NCBI GenBank assembly: GCA_013146195.2
Contig: CM028377.1
Location: 36,833,632 to 36,897,631, forward strand
Source of the DNA: Codonopsis lanceolata
Lineage: Eukaryota > Streptophyta > Magnoliopsida > Asterales > Campanulaceae
Reading direction: 5' to 3'
Length of the DNA stretch: 64,000 nt
The first letter of the stretch is position 1, and every line of letters starts with the position of its first letter. Made by a program: the position numbers and the translations under genes. This document shows positions 23,291 to 34,376 of the stretch, piece after piece. The notes under the pieces are model-generated. The model was not told where the DNA came from, made no database searches, and saw nothing but the letters and a program-made list of their open reading frames with translations.

Positions 23291-25100
23291 ATGGCTGGAA
23301 AGGGTAGCAAACACCATGCCACCGCAAGCAATCAACAGGCTGGCAGCCACCAAGCTGGAAACAACCCCCCAGGCGCCGCCTGGATGCAAACCCGAGGAAC
23401 CAGGTGGGCTGCCGAGGCGGGCGGCTCGAGCAATGAAGTGCCATTCGTGGAAGCAAATCTCCCGAACATGCCGGCCAGGCCAGGGCAAGCCCAGCGTGAT
23501 GCCAGGCTGGTTATTAATGAGAGACGGGATGCTCGTTCTCAAGATCTCAGGATGCAGCTTAATCGCCAGCGGGAGAACAGTCAAGGTAGCCATGTTAATC
23601 AGCCCGGACAACACCTTGATCAACAAGCGGCTGCTCTACAAGTCACGAGCGGTATTCTGATAAGATGTATCTTTCTGTCGACAACTAAGCTCCTTGAGCG
23701 TACCCGATGCAGTTCTGAGCGTGGCAATACGCGACGACTTGGGCACATTGGAATGGCCACTTCCCAGCCGATTGCCGGCGCCTAGCAGCGCGTGCCATGC
23801 GTAGATCATCTGCAAATCCCAAGGCGGAGGCGATAAAAGCGGTGACGACCGGTGAGCCGAATAGTCGCCCGACATCATTCCAGCCGTAGCCATCGCCTTG
23901 AACCTTATGCAGGAGGAGAGTCGTGGCCGTAGTAGAGATCGGGGAGTGCGTAGAGGAAGCAAACACGAAGTCAAAGGCCGCATCACCCGGAGGTTGGGTC
24001 CTCATGCGCGCCACCTTTTGCCCGCATGTGCTGGCGATGCCTCGGACCCCGCCCGTTCTTGGTGACGGAAGGCGTAGAGCGGTGTCAGAAGATGGAGGCC
24101 ATGAAAAGGGACATGGCAAAACAAATGGCAAGCCTAGCGTGGCCAAGCCCGGTTATGGCGCTACTAAGCCATTGGAGGCGGCCACTTTCACTCGAGAGAT
24201 TGAAAATCGCCACCCCATGAGGATCATCTTCCACGGTTTGAAAATATTTTGGGAAAGACGGGCAAGATTAGCTCCGATCATTCGAGGCACAAATTCGGAT
24301 AGTCCAGAGATATTGAAGCCTTGAAAATCACGGGCATTCGACCCTCAGGGGAAAGGCGCAAGCTTTGTTTAGGCGAGAGTTCAGAGGAACCATTGGGGCT
24401 GAAGCGGTGCTCCAGAAAAGTTTTGGAAGAATCGGAAATGCGGTGACCAGAAAGAATCGTTCGACCTTGCTAAGATTAAGCGAGATGCAGAATCTACGGC
24501 CGATTACAGAAAAGGTTCGAGGAGATGCTCGGCGGTGGCGAGTGACAGGAGATAACATTTGCTATCTCAACAACATGAGGCGGGGCAGCTGAAGACTATG
24601 CTAGCAATGAACAGGGGCTTCTAAAGGCGAGTTCTTTGGCGAACTCTCATCTGTTTTGTTCGGCCAAGGCGTCAAAGCGGATAAAGCCAAGCGAGCAAGG
24701 CTCATGGCGGCTCGGCCTCGCCGAGCCGGCCAGGCTTGGGAGATCCAGCTCGAGGATAGGAGAAAATCATCCACCCGAGGCAAAGGTTGTTCGAGAGAAT
24801 CTCGGTTTACCACAGTTAAACCGGACGGGGAGAGAGATCATGCTCCAGTGGGAGATGCCGCCTATCCCTATCCTCTTGATCCAGAGCTCAGTATACTCGA
24901 GACAACACAAAATCTTGTGAATACCACCATGGCAGCCACACCTGAGAGGTAAGGGTGTTGAAAAGAGAGATTCAAGGCGATCAATGCGGGCAAGTTAGAC
25001 CGCTTCAAGAAAGACAGGCGAAGGAAACAATGCCAACAATAATCAAGGAGACCCCAGAGAAGAAGGCGGCCGGGCCCCTCAAATTCGGGGGGTGATAAAC
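23291..25100 (+). pseudogene. Tat-type Ty3/gypsy gag, heavily frameshifted
   Basis: Gag of a Ty3/gypsy element. It opens at ATG 23291 with a hydrophilic, Gln/Arg-rich N-terminus and stays in frame to about 23785. Beyond that, recognisable gag pieces jump between frames: EAMKRDMAKQMA near 24090, TFTREIEN near 24187, FEAQIRIV-like residues near 24282, and the gag-pro junction motif GVINMIRGG near 25089. The many indels mean no product is possible. Reverse-strand frames over 23144-24146 are GC-rich shadows. Confidence 0.7.
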
Positions 25101-25261
25101 ATGATTCGGGGAGGAGCTCGAATCAACCACATTTCGGGAAACACATATATTCCTTGTCGAGCGTCAGCCCGTGTCTGGAGCGGGGAGGCGAGCATCTGTT
25201 TTCATGGCCAGCAAGCACTCCCATGGCATCACGGCGGCCTACGGTCATTTCTGCCTCGTCA

Positions 25262-25365
25262 GCAGTGGCGGGTTCACAGAGTTTTACTAGACACGGGGCG
25301 TGCGGGGACATCATGTACTATTCACCTTGAGGATGGAGTTTCAGACACCATGCTCAAGTCGTATG
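25262..25365 (+). pseudogene. Ty3/gypsy aspartic protease remnant
   Basis: The translation reads RVLLDTG, the aspartic protease active site. A one-base frame change then gives DIMYY, the usual next block in Tat-lineage proteases (DTGSSADIMY pattern). The assembly gap at 25382 cuts it off. Confidence 0.75.
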
Positions 25366-25381
25366 GGAAAGCTCGAGAGCT

Positions 25382-25481
25382 NNNNNNNNNNNNNNNNNNN
25401 NNNNNNNNNNNNNNNNNNNNNNNNNNNNNNNNNNNNNNNNNNNNNNNNNNNNNNNNNNNNNNNNNNNNNNNNNNNNNNNNN
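25382..25481. other. Assembly gap, 100 N
   Basis: Exactly 100 Ns, the usual placeholder for a gap of unknown size. Left of it a Tat element runs on the plus strand; right of it a Tat RT fragment runs on the minus strand. Confidence 0.99.
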
Positions 25482-25909
25482 AGCATCCCGGCTTATCAAT
25501 GCGAGGAAGGGGATATCAATCCTTTGGACAAGCTTTTATTCAAGTCGGTGAAGTCCATACACATTCTCCATTTTGCCATTAGATTTTTTAACCATAACGA
25601 CATTAGCCAACCAGGTTGGATAATGTATCTCCTCAATGATATCAGCACTAAGCAGTTTCTCCACCTCTTGATAGCTTGATCCTTTTCCACAGAATATACT
25701 CTAGGCCGCTGTTGAATTGGCCTGAAAGCTGGATCGACACTAAGACAATGAACGTCAACATCCTCGTTCACCCCTTGCATATCCTCTGGCCTCCACGCGA
25801 ACACATCCAAGCTGTCCTGGAGTTGCGACCAAATTAGCCCGAGCCTAAGCAGCATTGCTTTGCCAATTTTAATCTTCGCTTCGAGGTACAGCGAGTTATA
25901 ATGGTTCAT
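25482..25909 (-). pseudogene. Tat-type reverse transcriptase N-terminal fragment (copy A)
   Basis: Minus-strand frames show DVFAWRPEDM, FRPIQQRPR and a WRMCMDFTDLNK block, the start of Ty3/gypsy reverse transcriptase. Relative to copy B it has extra or missing bases (for example four missing near 25672), so it is frameshifted. The rest of RT would lie in the gap. Confidence 0.85.
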
Positions 25910-26390
25910 TGTACTCCATTATAACATTTCCCCAATAAGCGTAATAACGTGTTTTCATGTTATAACGGTCAATCTTACTCCATTATACCATTTCACCAAT
26001 AGGCGTAGCGTGTTTTCATGTTATAATGGTCCATCGTACTCCATTATAACATTTCGCCAATAGGCGTAGCGTGTTTTCATGTTATAATGGTCTATCGTAC
26101 TCCATTATACCATTTCGCTAATAGATGTATTGTGTTTCATGTTATAATGGTCCATCGTACTTCATTATACCATTTCGTCAATAGGCGTAGCGTGTTTACA
26201 TGTTACAATGGTCCATCGTAGTCCATTATAACATTTCATCATTAATAGGCGTAACGTGTTTTCATATTATAATGGTCCATCGTACTCCATTATACCATTT
26301 CGCCAATAGCCATCGCATGTTTTCATGTTATAATGGTCCATCGTAGTCAATTATACCATTTCACCAATAGGCGTAGCGTGTTTTCATGTT
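25905..26390. repeat. 61-bp tandem array with internal hairpins (copy A)
   Basis: Eight units of 61 bp. Each carries CCATTATAAC (or CCATTATACC) near its start and GTTATAATGG near its end, a 10-bp inverted repeat around a loop of about 30 bp containing AATAGGCGTAGCGTGTTTTC. It starts exactly where the RT fragment loses similarity to the family. Confidence 0.9.
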
Positions 26391-27345
26391 AAGTTACGTT
26401 AAGTTAAGTTATGTTATGTTAAGTTAAGTTACGTTACGTTTATGTTAAGTTAAGTTACGTTACGTTAAGCTAAGTTAAGTTAAGTTAATTTAAGTTTACG
26501 TTACGTTTAAGTTAAGTTAAGTTACGTTACGTTAAGCTAAGTTAAGTTATGTTACGTTAAGTTAAGCTAAGTTAAGTTAAGTTAAGTTAAGTTACATCAC
26601 GTTTAACCTAAGTTAAGTTACGTTACGTTAAGCTAAGTTAAGTTACGTTACGTTAAGCTAAGTTAAGTTATGTTACGTTAAGTTAAGTTAAGTTAAGTTA
26701 AGTTAAGTTAAGTTAAGTTATGTTAAGTTAAGTTAAGTTAAGTTAAGTTAAGTTAAGTTAAGTTAAGTTAAGTTAAGTTAAGTTAAGCTAAGTTAAGTTA
26801 AGTTAAGTGAAGTTAAGTTAAAATAAGCTAAGTTAAGTTAAGTTACGTTACGTTAAGTTAAGTTAAGTTACGTTACATTAAGTTAAGTTAAGTTACGTTA
26901 CGTTAAGCTAAGTTAACTTAAGTTAAGCTAAGTTAAGTTAAGTTACGTTACGTTTAAGTTAAGTTAAGTTACGTTACGTTAAGCTAAGTTAAGTTACGTT
27001 ACGTTAAGCTAATTAAGTTAAGTTAAGTTAAGTTACGTTACGTTAAGTTAAGTTACGTTACGTTACGTTTAAGTTAAGTTAAGTTAAGTTAAGTTAAGTT
27101 AAGTTAAGTTAAGTTAAGCTAAGTTAAGTTAAGTTAAGTTAAGTTAAGTTACATTAAGTTACGTTACGTTACGTTACGTTAAGTTACGATACGTTACATT
27201 ACGTTACATTAAGTTACGTTACGTTACGTTACGTTACGTTAAGTTAAGTTACGTTACGTTAAGTTGCGTTACGTTACGTTACGTTAAGTTAAGTTAAATT
27301 AAGTTAAGTTAAGTTACGTTACGTTAAATTACGTTAAGTTAAGTT
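26391..27345. repeat. Pentanucleotide AAGTT/ACGTT array (copy A)
   Basis: About 190 pentamers, mostly AAGTT mixed with ACGTT and some AAGCT. ACGTT often comes in pairs (GTTACGTTACGTT), suggesting a higher-order unit of AAGTT runs broken by ACGTT doublets. Confidence 0.95.
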
Positions 27346-27800
27346 GTAATGTGAATGTTTTAATTTTTGTAATTATATTGATGCTAATCATTTTAATTAT
27401 TGATATTATATTATTAAATTAACATTTCAAATATTATTTTAATTTAATTTTGATTTAAGTTAACGTTAAGTTACGTTAAGTTAAGTTGTAATGTGAATGT
27501 TTTAATTTTTGTAATTATATTGATGCTAATCATTTTAATTATTGATATTATATTATTAAATTAACATTTCAAATATTATTTTAATTTAATTTCAATTTAA
27601 GTTAACGTCACGTTACGTTAAGTTACGTTAAGTTAAGTTAAGTTGTAATGTGAATGTTTTAATTTTTGTAATTATATTGATGCTAATCATTTTAATTATT
27701 GATATTATATTATTAAATTAACATTTCAAATATTATTTTAATTTTATTTCAATTTAATTTCAAATATTATTGATATTTTATATTAATTAGAATTTAATTT
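27340..27800. repeat. AT-rich repeat, three copies (copy A)
   Basis: A block of about 110 bp starting TGTAATGTGAATGTTTTAAT and containing TTGATGCTAATCATTTTAAT occurs at about 27345, 27487 and 27644, separated by short AAGTT/ACGTT stretches. Confidence 0.9.
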
Positions 27801-27809
27801 TAAATTTAT

Positions 27810-28222
27810 TTTCAGCGACAAAATTTTCCGTCGCTAAAGGTGACCTTTAGCGACGGAATTTTCTGTCGCTGAAAATAAACTGAAATTAAATTCTGAAATA
27901 TTCAGCGACGGAATTTTCCATCGCTGAAGGTCACCTTTAGCGACAGAATTTTCCGTCGCTGAAAGTTTTCAGAATTTAATTTCAGTTTATTTTCAGCGAC
28001 GGAAAATTTCGTCGCTAAAGGTCACCTTTAGCGACGGAAAATTCCGTCACTGATAAATTCCGTCGCTGATGTTTAATTCCGTCGATGATTCCATCGCTAA
28101 AGGTGACCTTCAGTGACGGAAAATTCTGTCGCTGATACTCAATTCCGTCGCTGATGCTCAATTTCCGTCGCTAATCGGACGGAAAATTCCGTAAGAATTC
28201 GTGAAGGCACGGTTTGTAGTAG
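27810..28222 (-). mobile_element. CACTA terminus with GCGACGG palindromes (copy A)
   Basis: A dozen TTTAGCGACGG / CCGTCGCTAAA motifs in both orientations, including a near-perfect 29-bp palindrome at 27828-27856. The block ends ...GGTTTGTAGTAGTG, which reads CACTACTACAAACC on the minus strand, a CACTA terminus. The partner terminus was not found in the window, so this is a one-ended remnant or part of a larger, rearranged element. Confidence 0.7.
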
Positions 28223-29180
28223 TGGAAATTATCGGTGTATTACACTTAATGAGCCTGAGACGCGCTACGTTTTTGTATTGCGGTTCAGTAAATATCGGAT
28301 TAAATTTATGAACCGCGGTACAATTATCTATTAAACTAAAATATTTAACGGCGATGCAAAAAATTAACCCAATGAAACATATGAACAACGGCTCGAAAAT
28401 AGACTAGAGAAATTAAACTTTGAACCACGGTGCCAAAATTAATGCAATGAAATTTATGAGCCACGATTTAAAAATAGACTAGGAAATTAAATATTGAACC
28501 GGTGCAAAAATTAATGCAATGAAATTTCTGGCTTGGTTCAAAAATATAATAGAAAATTAAACTTTGAATCGCGATTGCAAAAATTAATGCAATGAAATTT
28601 ATGAACCGCGGTACAAAAATAGACTAGGGTATATTAAACTTTGAAGCTAGCGGTGTAAAAATTAATGCAATGAAATTTATGAACTGCGGTTCAAAAATAG
28701 ATAAGGAAATTAAAATTTGAACCAAAGTGCAAAAATTAATGCAATAAAATTTATGAACCGCGGTTCAACAATAGACTAGGAAATCAAACTTTGAACCACG
28801 GTGCAAAAATTAATGCAATGAAATTTATGAACCGCGGTTCAAAAATAGACTAGAAATTAAACTTTGAACCATGATGCAAAATTAATGCAATGAAATTTAT
28901 GAACCACGGTTCAAAAATAGACTATGGAAATTAAACTTTGAACCACGGTGTAAAAATTAATACAATGAAATTTATGAATTGCAGTTCAAAAATAGACAAT
29001 GAAATTAAACTTTGAATCACGGTGCAAAAATTAATGCAATAAAATGTAAAAATTAATGCAATAAAAAATTTTGAATCGCGTTTCAAAAATAGACTAAGAA
29101 ATTAAAATTTGAACTGTGATGCAAAAGTTAATGCAATGAAATTTATGAACCGCGATTCAAAAATATATAAGGAATTTTTA

Positions 29181-29300
29181 TTTTATTTTTACTTTTTTTT
29201 GTATACCATTCCCCCTAAAGGGACATGAGAAGGGATCAAATCTGAGACCTCACATTTTGTAAAGTCCAACCTCTACCACTTGGCCACACCTTAGGGTCAT
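29181..29300 (-). mobile_element. tRNA-derived SINE 1 (copy A)
   Basis: On the minus strand: CCTAAGGTGTGGCCAAGTGG (pol III A box), a B-box-like GATTTGATCCC about 50 bp on, and an A-rich tail that appears as T-rich sequence at 29176-29202. It is followed on the right by actaggaaatt, the array phrase into which it inserted. Confidence 0.75.
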
Positions 29301-29455
29301 ACTAGGAAATTAAACTTTGAACCGCAGTGCAAAAATTAATGCAATGAATTTTATGAACCGCTGTTTGAAAATAGACTAGAAATTAAGCTTTGAACCATGC
29401 AGTGCAAAAATTAATCCAAAAATTTATGAACTGTAGTTCGAAAATAGACTAGGAA

Positions 29456-29578
29456 TTTTTTTTAAACTTTTTTTTTTTTGTAGACCTTTCCTCTAAAAGG
29501 GCATGAGAAGGGATCGAACTTGAGACCTCACATTTTGTAAAGTCTCAACTATATTACTTGGCCACCCCTTAGGGTCAT
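29456..29578 (-). mobile_element. tRNA-derived SINE 2 (copy A), TSD ACTAGGAA
   Basis: Same family as SINE 1: minus-strand GGCCAAGTAATA-type A box and AGTTCGATCCC B box, with an A tail. It is flanked by ACTAGGAA at 29448-29455 and 29579-29586. The target phrase is the one used by SINE 1, about 280 bp away. Confidence 0.82.
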
Positions 29579-29950
29579 ACTAGGAAATTAAACTTTAAAC
29601 CGCGGTGCATAAATTAATGTAAAAAAAATTATGAACCGCAGTTCAAAAATAGACGAGAAAATTAAACTTTGAACTGTGGTGAAAAATAAATACAATGAAA
29701 TGTATGGACCGCAGTTCGAAAATAGACGAGGAAATTCAACTTTGAACCGCGGTGCAAAAATTAATGCAATGAAATTTATGAACCACGGTTTAAGAAATTA
29801 AACTTTGAACTGCAGTGCAAAAATTAATACAATGAAATTAATGAATTGCGGTTCAAAAATAGATTAGGAAATTACACTTTGATTATGAATCGTGGTTTAA
29901 AAATAGACTAAGAAATTAAACTTTGAACTGCGATGCAAAAATATTATCTA

Positions 29951-31280
29951 ATTTATTTTTGCACCGACATATAAAAGCATAAATAATGATGCAGGCAGTC
30001 TCGCACTTGATTATCTCGACCGTTTGGACCGGGTGCGCGGAAAAGGGCATAACTTTTAACTCGGGTAGAGTTACGGGGCCCGCCACATATCAAATCGAAG
30101 CTCTCGGAAAGACGGACAAAATAAACCAAGTGAAACTCAGTTATGAGCTATTTTTAAGGCAAAAAAACGTCATTTAGATAGGGTATCGGGCCATTGAAGT
30201 TTTTTTTATTAGTTTCGGGTTTTTTTGTAATTTCGAAAATTTATTGCTTTTAGGGTTTTGAGCATATTTCAACACTTTTAGGGTTGATTGAAAGGCAATT
30301 TTTGCCGTTTTATGAATAAGACACTTTTTCCCAATTTCGGTATTCATTGAATCAACGTGAATTGATGCCCAGATCGTGGTAGGTTTGTGAACCTCAACAA
30401 GGTTTGGAAGATCAACGTTGGTAGTCGTGCGAGATCTCAACAGCTTTGATAATTATCGTTACTCTTATCTACCTTCCGCTACATCAAATAACTAGTTTAC
30501 GTCTTCCACCATCTTCTTCCATCTTCTCTGTCGTAAGCCTTCTTCTTCTTCCTTGTAACCCTCCAAACTTGGGTCCGACCTTTTGGACCCACATCTGGCC
30601 ACGTCACTATAAATTCAAACTTAAATAAAGACTCAATTGAAAAGTCATCCAATTAAAATTACAAAAGTCTCCAATTTAAAATACAATCATCCAAAATAAA
30701 TTGCGAAACAAAAGTCTACTAATTTAACTGCGTCTCTATTAAATTCCAAATCATAAATGTACGCCCTAAAAGTCTTGATTCATTCAATGGTATCCTCTAC
30801 CTCAAGTTTAGTCTTTAATTCCGATTTGGAAGAAGAGTGATGTAAAGGGTGAGCGAACAAAGCTCAGTAAGATCATACGTAGCTCCTCCGATTTTGAAGG
30901 AGGGTGACTCAAAGAATAATTGTGTTGCATGTAGAAAAGAGTTTAGATATTTGATAACTTGCAAAACCAAAAGATACATATCGAACGACTAAAGATTTTT
31001 TCTTTTTTTTTTAAAGGAGAGTTCAAGCAAAACAAAATGTAGATCAAATAAGTTTTCCATTACTGACTGTCTCCTACCAGCTAATAACAACCAAAGATCA
31101 AATACATTTATTAAGATCACGTAAATGTCGATTGACCAAGAACCAAATCTCCCGAAGGGTACGCAAATCCCCCGAATGGTATACAAATCTCCCCTAGGGT
31201 ACACAAATCCCCAGAATGGTACATTGTTATGGTATATCCGAATTACCGCACTCACGGCCCAAGAGTTTAGCTCTAATACC
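29951..31280. other. Non-coding module with conserved GC block and retroelement leader (copy A)
   Basis: No protein recognised. 30073-30106 carries an ACGGGGCCCGCCACATATCA motif also found in CACTA-1 and copy B. 30480-30560 is CT-rich and leader-like. 31138-31225 holds four tandem units of about 22-25 bp built on GGTACACAAATCCCC. The frame at 30989-31282 on the minus strand covers the leader after the copia primer site and shows no gag features. Confidence 0.55.
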
Positions 31281-31283
31281 AAT

Positions 31284-32475
31284 TGTTAGTCCCAAAGGGC
31301 ACAATATTAAGCTAGAAGGGGAGGGGGGTTGAACAGCTTAATGTACACTTAAAACTTTTCATAATAGTTCCTAACGTAAGTACTTGCAACCTATTAAAAG
31401 GGTTGAAGCAATGGAAGACTTTATAAGGATGAGAGACTAAGTCTGCTGGTGAAACACTATCGGTAGACTTAGCTGATTACTGAATTTTGTTGCTCAGGGG
31501 AATAAGTTAAGGCGATGAAGACAGTATAAAACACATATCAACAGAATGAAAAGAACACATGTATTTTGAGATGGTTCGCACTATAAAAAGTGCTACGTCC
31601 ACCATCAAGGCAGTCAACCTTTGATTTAAATGTACACTATATTTTCAACTAGTTTTATTGCAGAAATATTTAATGGATCATGTACAAAATATTTTACTTG
31701 AGTTTGGGGGTGGGGAATTGAATATCTGCAAAAACAGAATATTCAATGTGTAGAAGAATAGTAATGTGTACAACAATAAGAACTAAATGGTAAACAGATG
31801 ATGCAGATCTTCTTGTTGTTATTGAGGACTTCGTTGATCAGTTAATGATCTCTTGAATGCACTGAATATGATGACTTGATGTTGTTGAATAGATTCAAAG
31901 CATTCTGTATCTTCAGTCTTCAATGACAGTATTTATATATGAGCATTCTTGAGATCGTTGGGGAAGACGAAGTGAGAAACAACTCTATTAGGTTAACTGC
32001 ATTAAATGTCTGGAGTTACTTTGTTCACTTCATCTTTAACTTGGGCGATCGAGTATGGAGAGGAGTAGGTGCAGCAACTAGAAGGTGGGCGACAAACAGA
32101 GTTTGCAAACCTGCAGTAGTTGGTACAGTCTGTTTGTGTCAGACTGTACATCTGCTCTATCATGTTCAGGAGGCGAAAGTCTTCATTCTTCGGAAAAGCT
32201 GGAGAGGCGTGTCGAGGAAGTTAGGAGCTAATGATGATGGATTAATTCAAATTCAAACCAAAGATAGCTGAATTAAATAATCCACTTGAGCTTGATATTC
32301 GGATGAGCTGGACACGTCATGTTATCCGAGTGCATACAAGGTCTGCTGGTAAAGTCTGCTGGTGAAGTCTGCTGGTGAAACCTTTTGCTGAAGTCTTCTG
32401 CCGAAACTTATGAAGTCTAAAAACTATTCTAAAGGTAAAGTTCTATACACAGTTGTTATGCTAACTGATACGCAG
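31284..32475 (-). mobile_element. Copia-type LTR with primer site (copy A)
   Basis: On the minus strand an LTR ends ...GGGACTAACA at 31284 and is followed by TTGGTATTAGAGCT, a one-base variant of the copia tRNA-Met primer site. A minus-strand TATA box (TATATAAATACTG) lies near 31928-31940. A 15-bp tandem (AAGTCTGCTGGTGAA) sits at 32339-32395. No gag or pol follows, so it is a remnant or a non-coding derivative. The outer end near 32475 is an estimate. The frame at 31939-32271 lies inside it and is antisense. Confidence 0.6.
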
Positions 32476-33290
32476 CCCATTTAGTCACTAAGTATAAAAC
32501 CTAATGTAATGAATGAACAAATGCAAATTAAGATACATATGAGAAACAACAACAACCCTAAAATAAAACAAACATTATGCAAACTTTTTATATAAACCCT
32601 AAATCAATATAATTAGAGTCTCCAAAATAACCTTTTGACAAAAGGTATAAAACTTAAATATTTAATCAAGTTAAATATCAAGAAAGCCAAAATAATTAAT
32701 AAATATATTTTAACTAAGTAAACAAAAAAACTCCATGACCATACAAAAAAATTATGCTAAATCGTGGAACCAAAATATATATTAATCCTTTAAAAAATGA
32801 AGTGATGTAGGCATTGTATGATCTTTAAAAAATTGTAAGAACGTTTTTGATAGTCCATAGGAATTTAAGGTTTTTGTCTTTTAACTTGATACACTTTCTG
32901 TTTCGAGAAAATAGTCCACTATTTTATTTTAAAATCTTTTACTTAAAATTTTATTTTCAAAAGTAAAGTGTTATTTTATTATTAATTAATTATTAAATGT
33001 GTCGTTTTTAAAAAAATAAGTTTGACTAACTTTTTATCCGAATCGAAGAAAAAAAATTCATAGTAAAAATAAAAAAACCATTGTGGGTAATTGTTTTTCC
33101 CTCTCTCCTCTTATAACCGTGAACCCTTATCGTCCATTCGTACTATCAATGACCCCTCGCACTCACATCACCTTCTACTATCTACAAAACGTGTCATCCT
33201 CCCTCAACACACACACAAAAATATCTAAATCAGTACAGTTAGTAGAATAGATCAATTTGTTTAAAACGTGTCTTTCTCATCCAGAAATGG
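32476..33290. other. AT-rich spacer with degraded MITE (copy A)
   Basis: No gene. 32885-33056 resembles the MITE family seen at 37326, 38490 and 52781 (phrases ttattttaaaatctttta and tattaattaattattaaa). The 33060-33290 part is CT/AC-rich. Confidence 0.5.
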
Positions 33291-33298
33291 CTAGTTTT

Positions 33299-33559
33299 CA
33301 TGGAGGGGTAATTTTTACCCGCGTCCATTTGTTTGTTCAGGCCGTTTAATAAATAATAAGTATGGACACATCTAAAAATTTAAATGGCGCAAACAACATT
33401 AATTATGATGTAAATGGTCACCCATAAAAACTCATTCACTTTCTCTTCTAATTTTGTTTTATCAATTACATACATAATTATAAAATTTTAAAATTGATAA
33501 TGACATTTTACATAATTAATATACTTATATTGTACACTCACTCTTCCAACCACCCCCCA

Positions 33560-33628
<69 letters not shown>

Positions 33629-34341
33629 GAACACCCGCCCTTCCAACCGCCACCGCCACCCCAAAATTGCAAAACAAAGCATGTAATGTTATTTTACGAC
33701 TTTGTACCCTTAAATGAAACACAACATCACTCCTAGATTGTTCAATTTTTATAACTCTGTAAATATCCGTCCCTGTTATACTATAAATAGATTCATAGCG
33801 GTTTTGTGAGCCACATGACATTCTTATTCGCTCAAACATTTTCATATAGATTTGTACATGTGCCTTAGTTAGCTTGTTTAGTTTTTGGTCAGGTTTCCAC
33901 TCGTGTGTTTGTCTATTGGGTTTCAACGAAATTAAAAATCTAACCACAAAATAGAAGATTGAATTGATGATTACAACAACAAATTAAAATACATTTTTAA
34001 ATACTAATACATAAAACTATTAGTAAAAATTAAAATGCAATTTCGAAGAAAAGTTATTTTCTTCACAAACTATTACTTCCGTTCTTAGTTCATTTGTCAC
34101 ATTTTATTAGATCCCTATCATTTTCCTTTTTTTAGTGTCATATGTGTTCAAGAGAAGAGAACATAGAACTCTAATACTAACTACTCAATCTGTTCCACCT
34201 AAACGTCCACGTTTGAAAAGTTTAATTAATAAGAAGATATATTAATATCATTAAAGTTAGTCTTAATTTACAAAAATATACTTTAGTACAAGCAATATGT
34301 CGGCTTTTTCCAATTATTGTGGTTGTAATCATATATATATG

Positions 34342-34376
<35 letters not shown>

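Larger units (their letters stand above)
28268..29950. repeat. About 73-bp satellite-like array with GAACCGCGGTTC cores (copy A)
   Basis: Some twenty degenerate units. Each has TTTATGAACCGCGGTTCAAA, then AATAGACTAGGAAATTAAAC, then TTTGAACCGCGGTGCAAAAA. The core GAACCGCGGTTC is a perfect 12-bp palindrome. Decay is mainly C-to-T and G-to-A at the CG sites, as methylated repeats show. Two SINEs are inserted in it. Confidence 0.92.

Noticed and set aside
23144..24146. Long reverse-strand frames (160 and 153 residues) in GC-rich DNA
   Set aside because: The plus strand of the same region shows gag motifs in order, so the reverse frames are shadows of low stop frequency in GC-rich sequence.
25905..27345. 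CRISPR array
   Set aside because: Units are tandem with no unique spacers, and the DNA is plant nuclear.
29181..29300. A true tRNA gene on the minus strand
   Set aside because: A and B boxes are present, but there is no cloverleaf acceptor pairing, and the unit ends in an A tail as SINEs do.
31939..32271. 110-residue plus-strand open frame as a gene
   Set aside because: It lies inside the minus-strand copia-type LTR, and copy B lacks the frame because of small differences.
33488..33947. Open frames rich in His/Thr or Val/Cys
   Set aside because: They translate the (CA)n(TA)n microsatellite within the hAT-like insertion.
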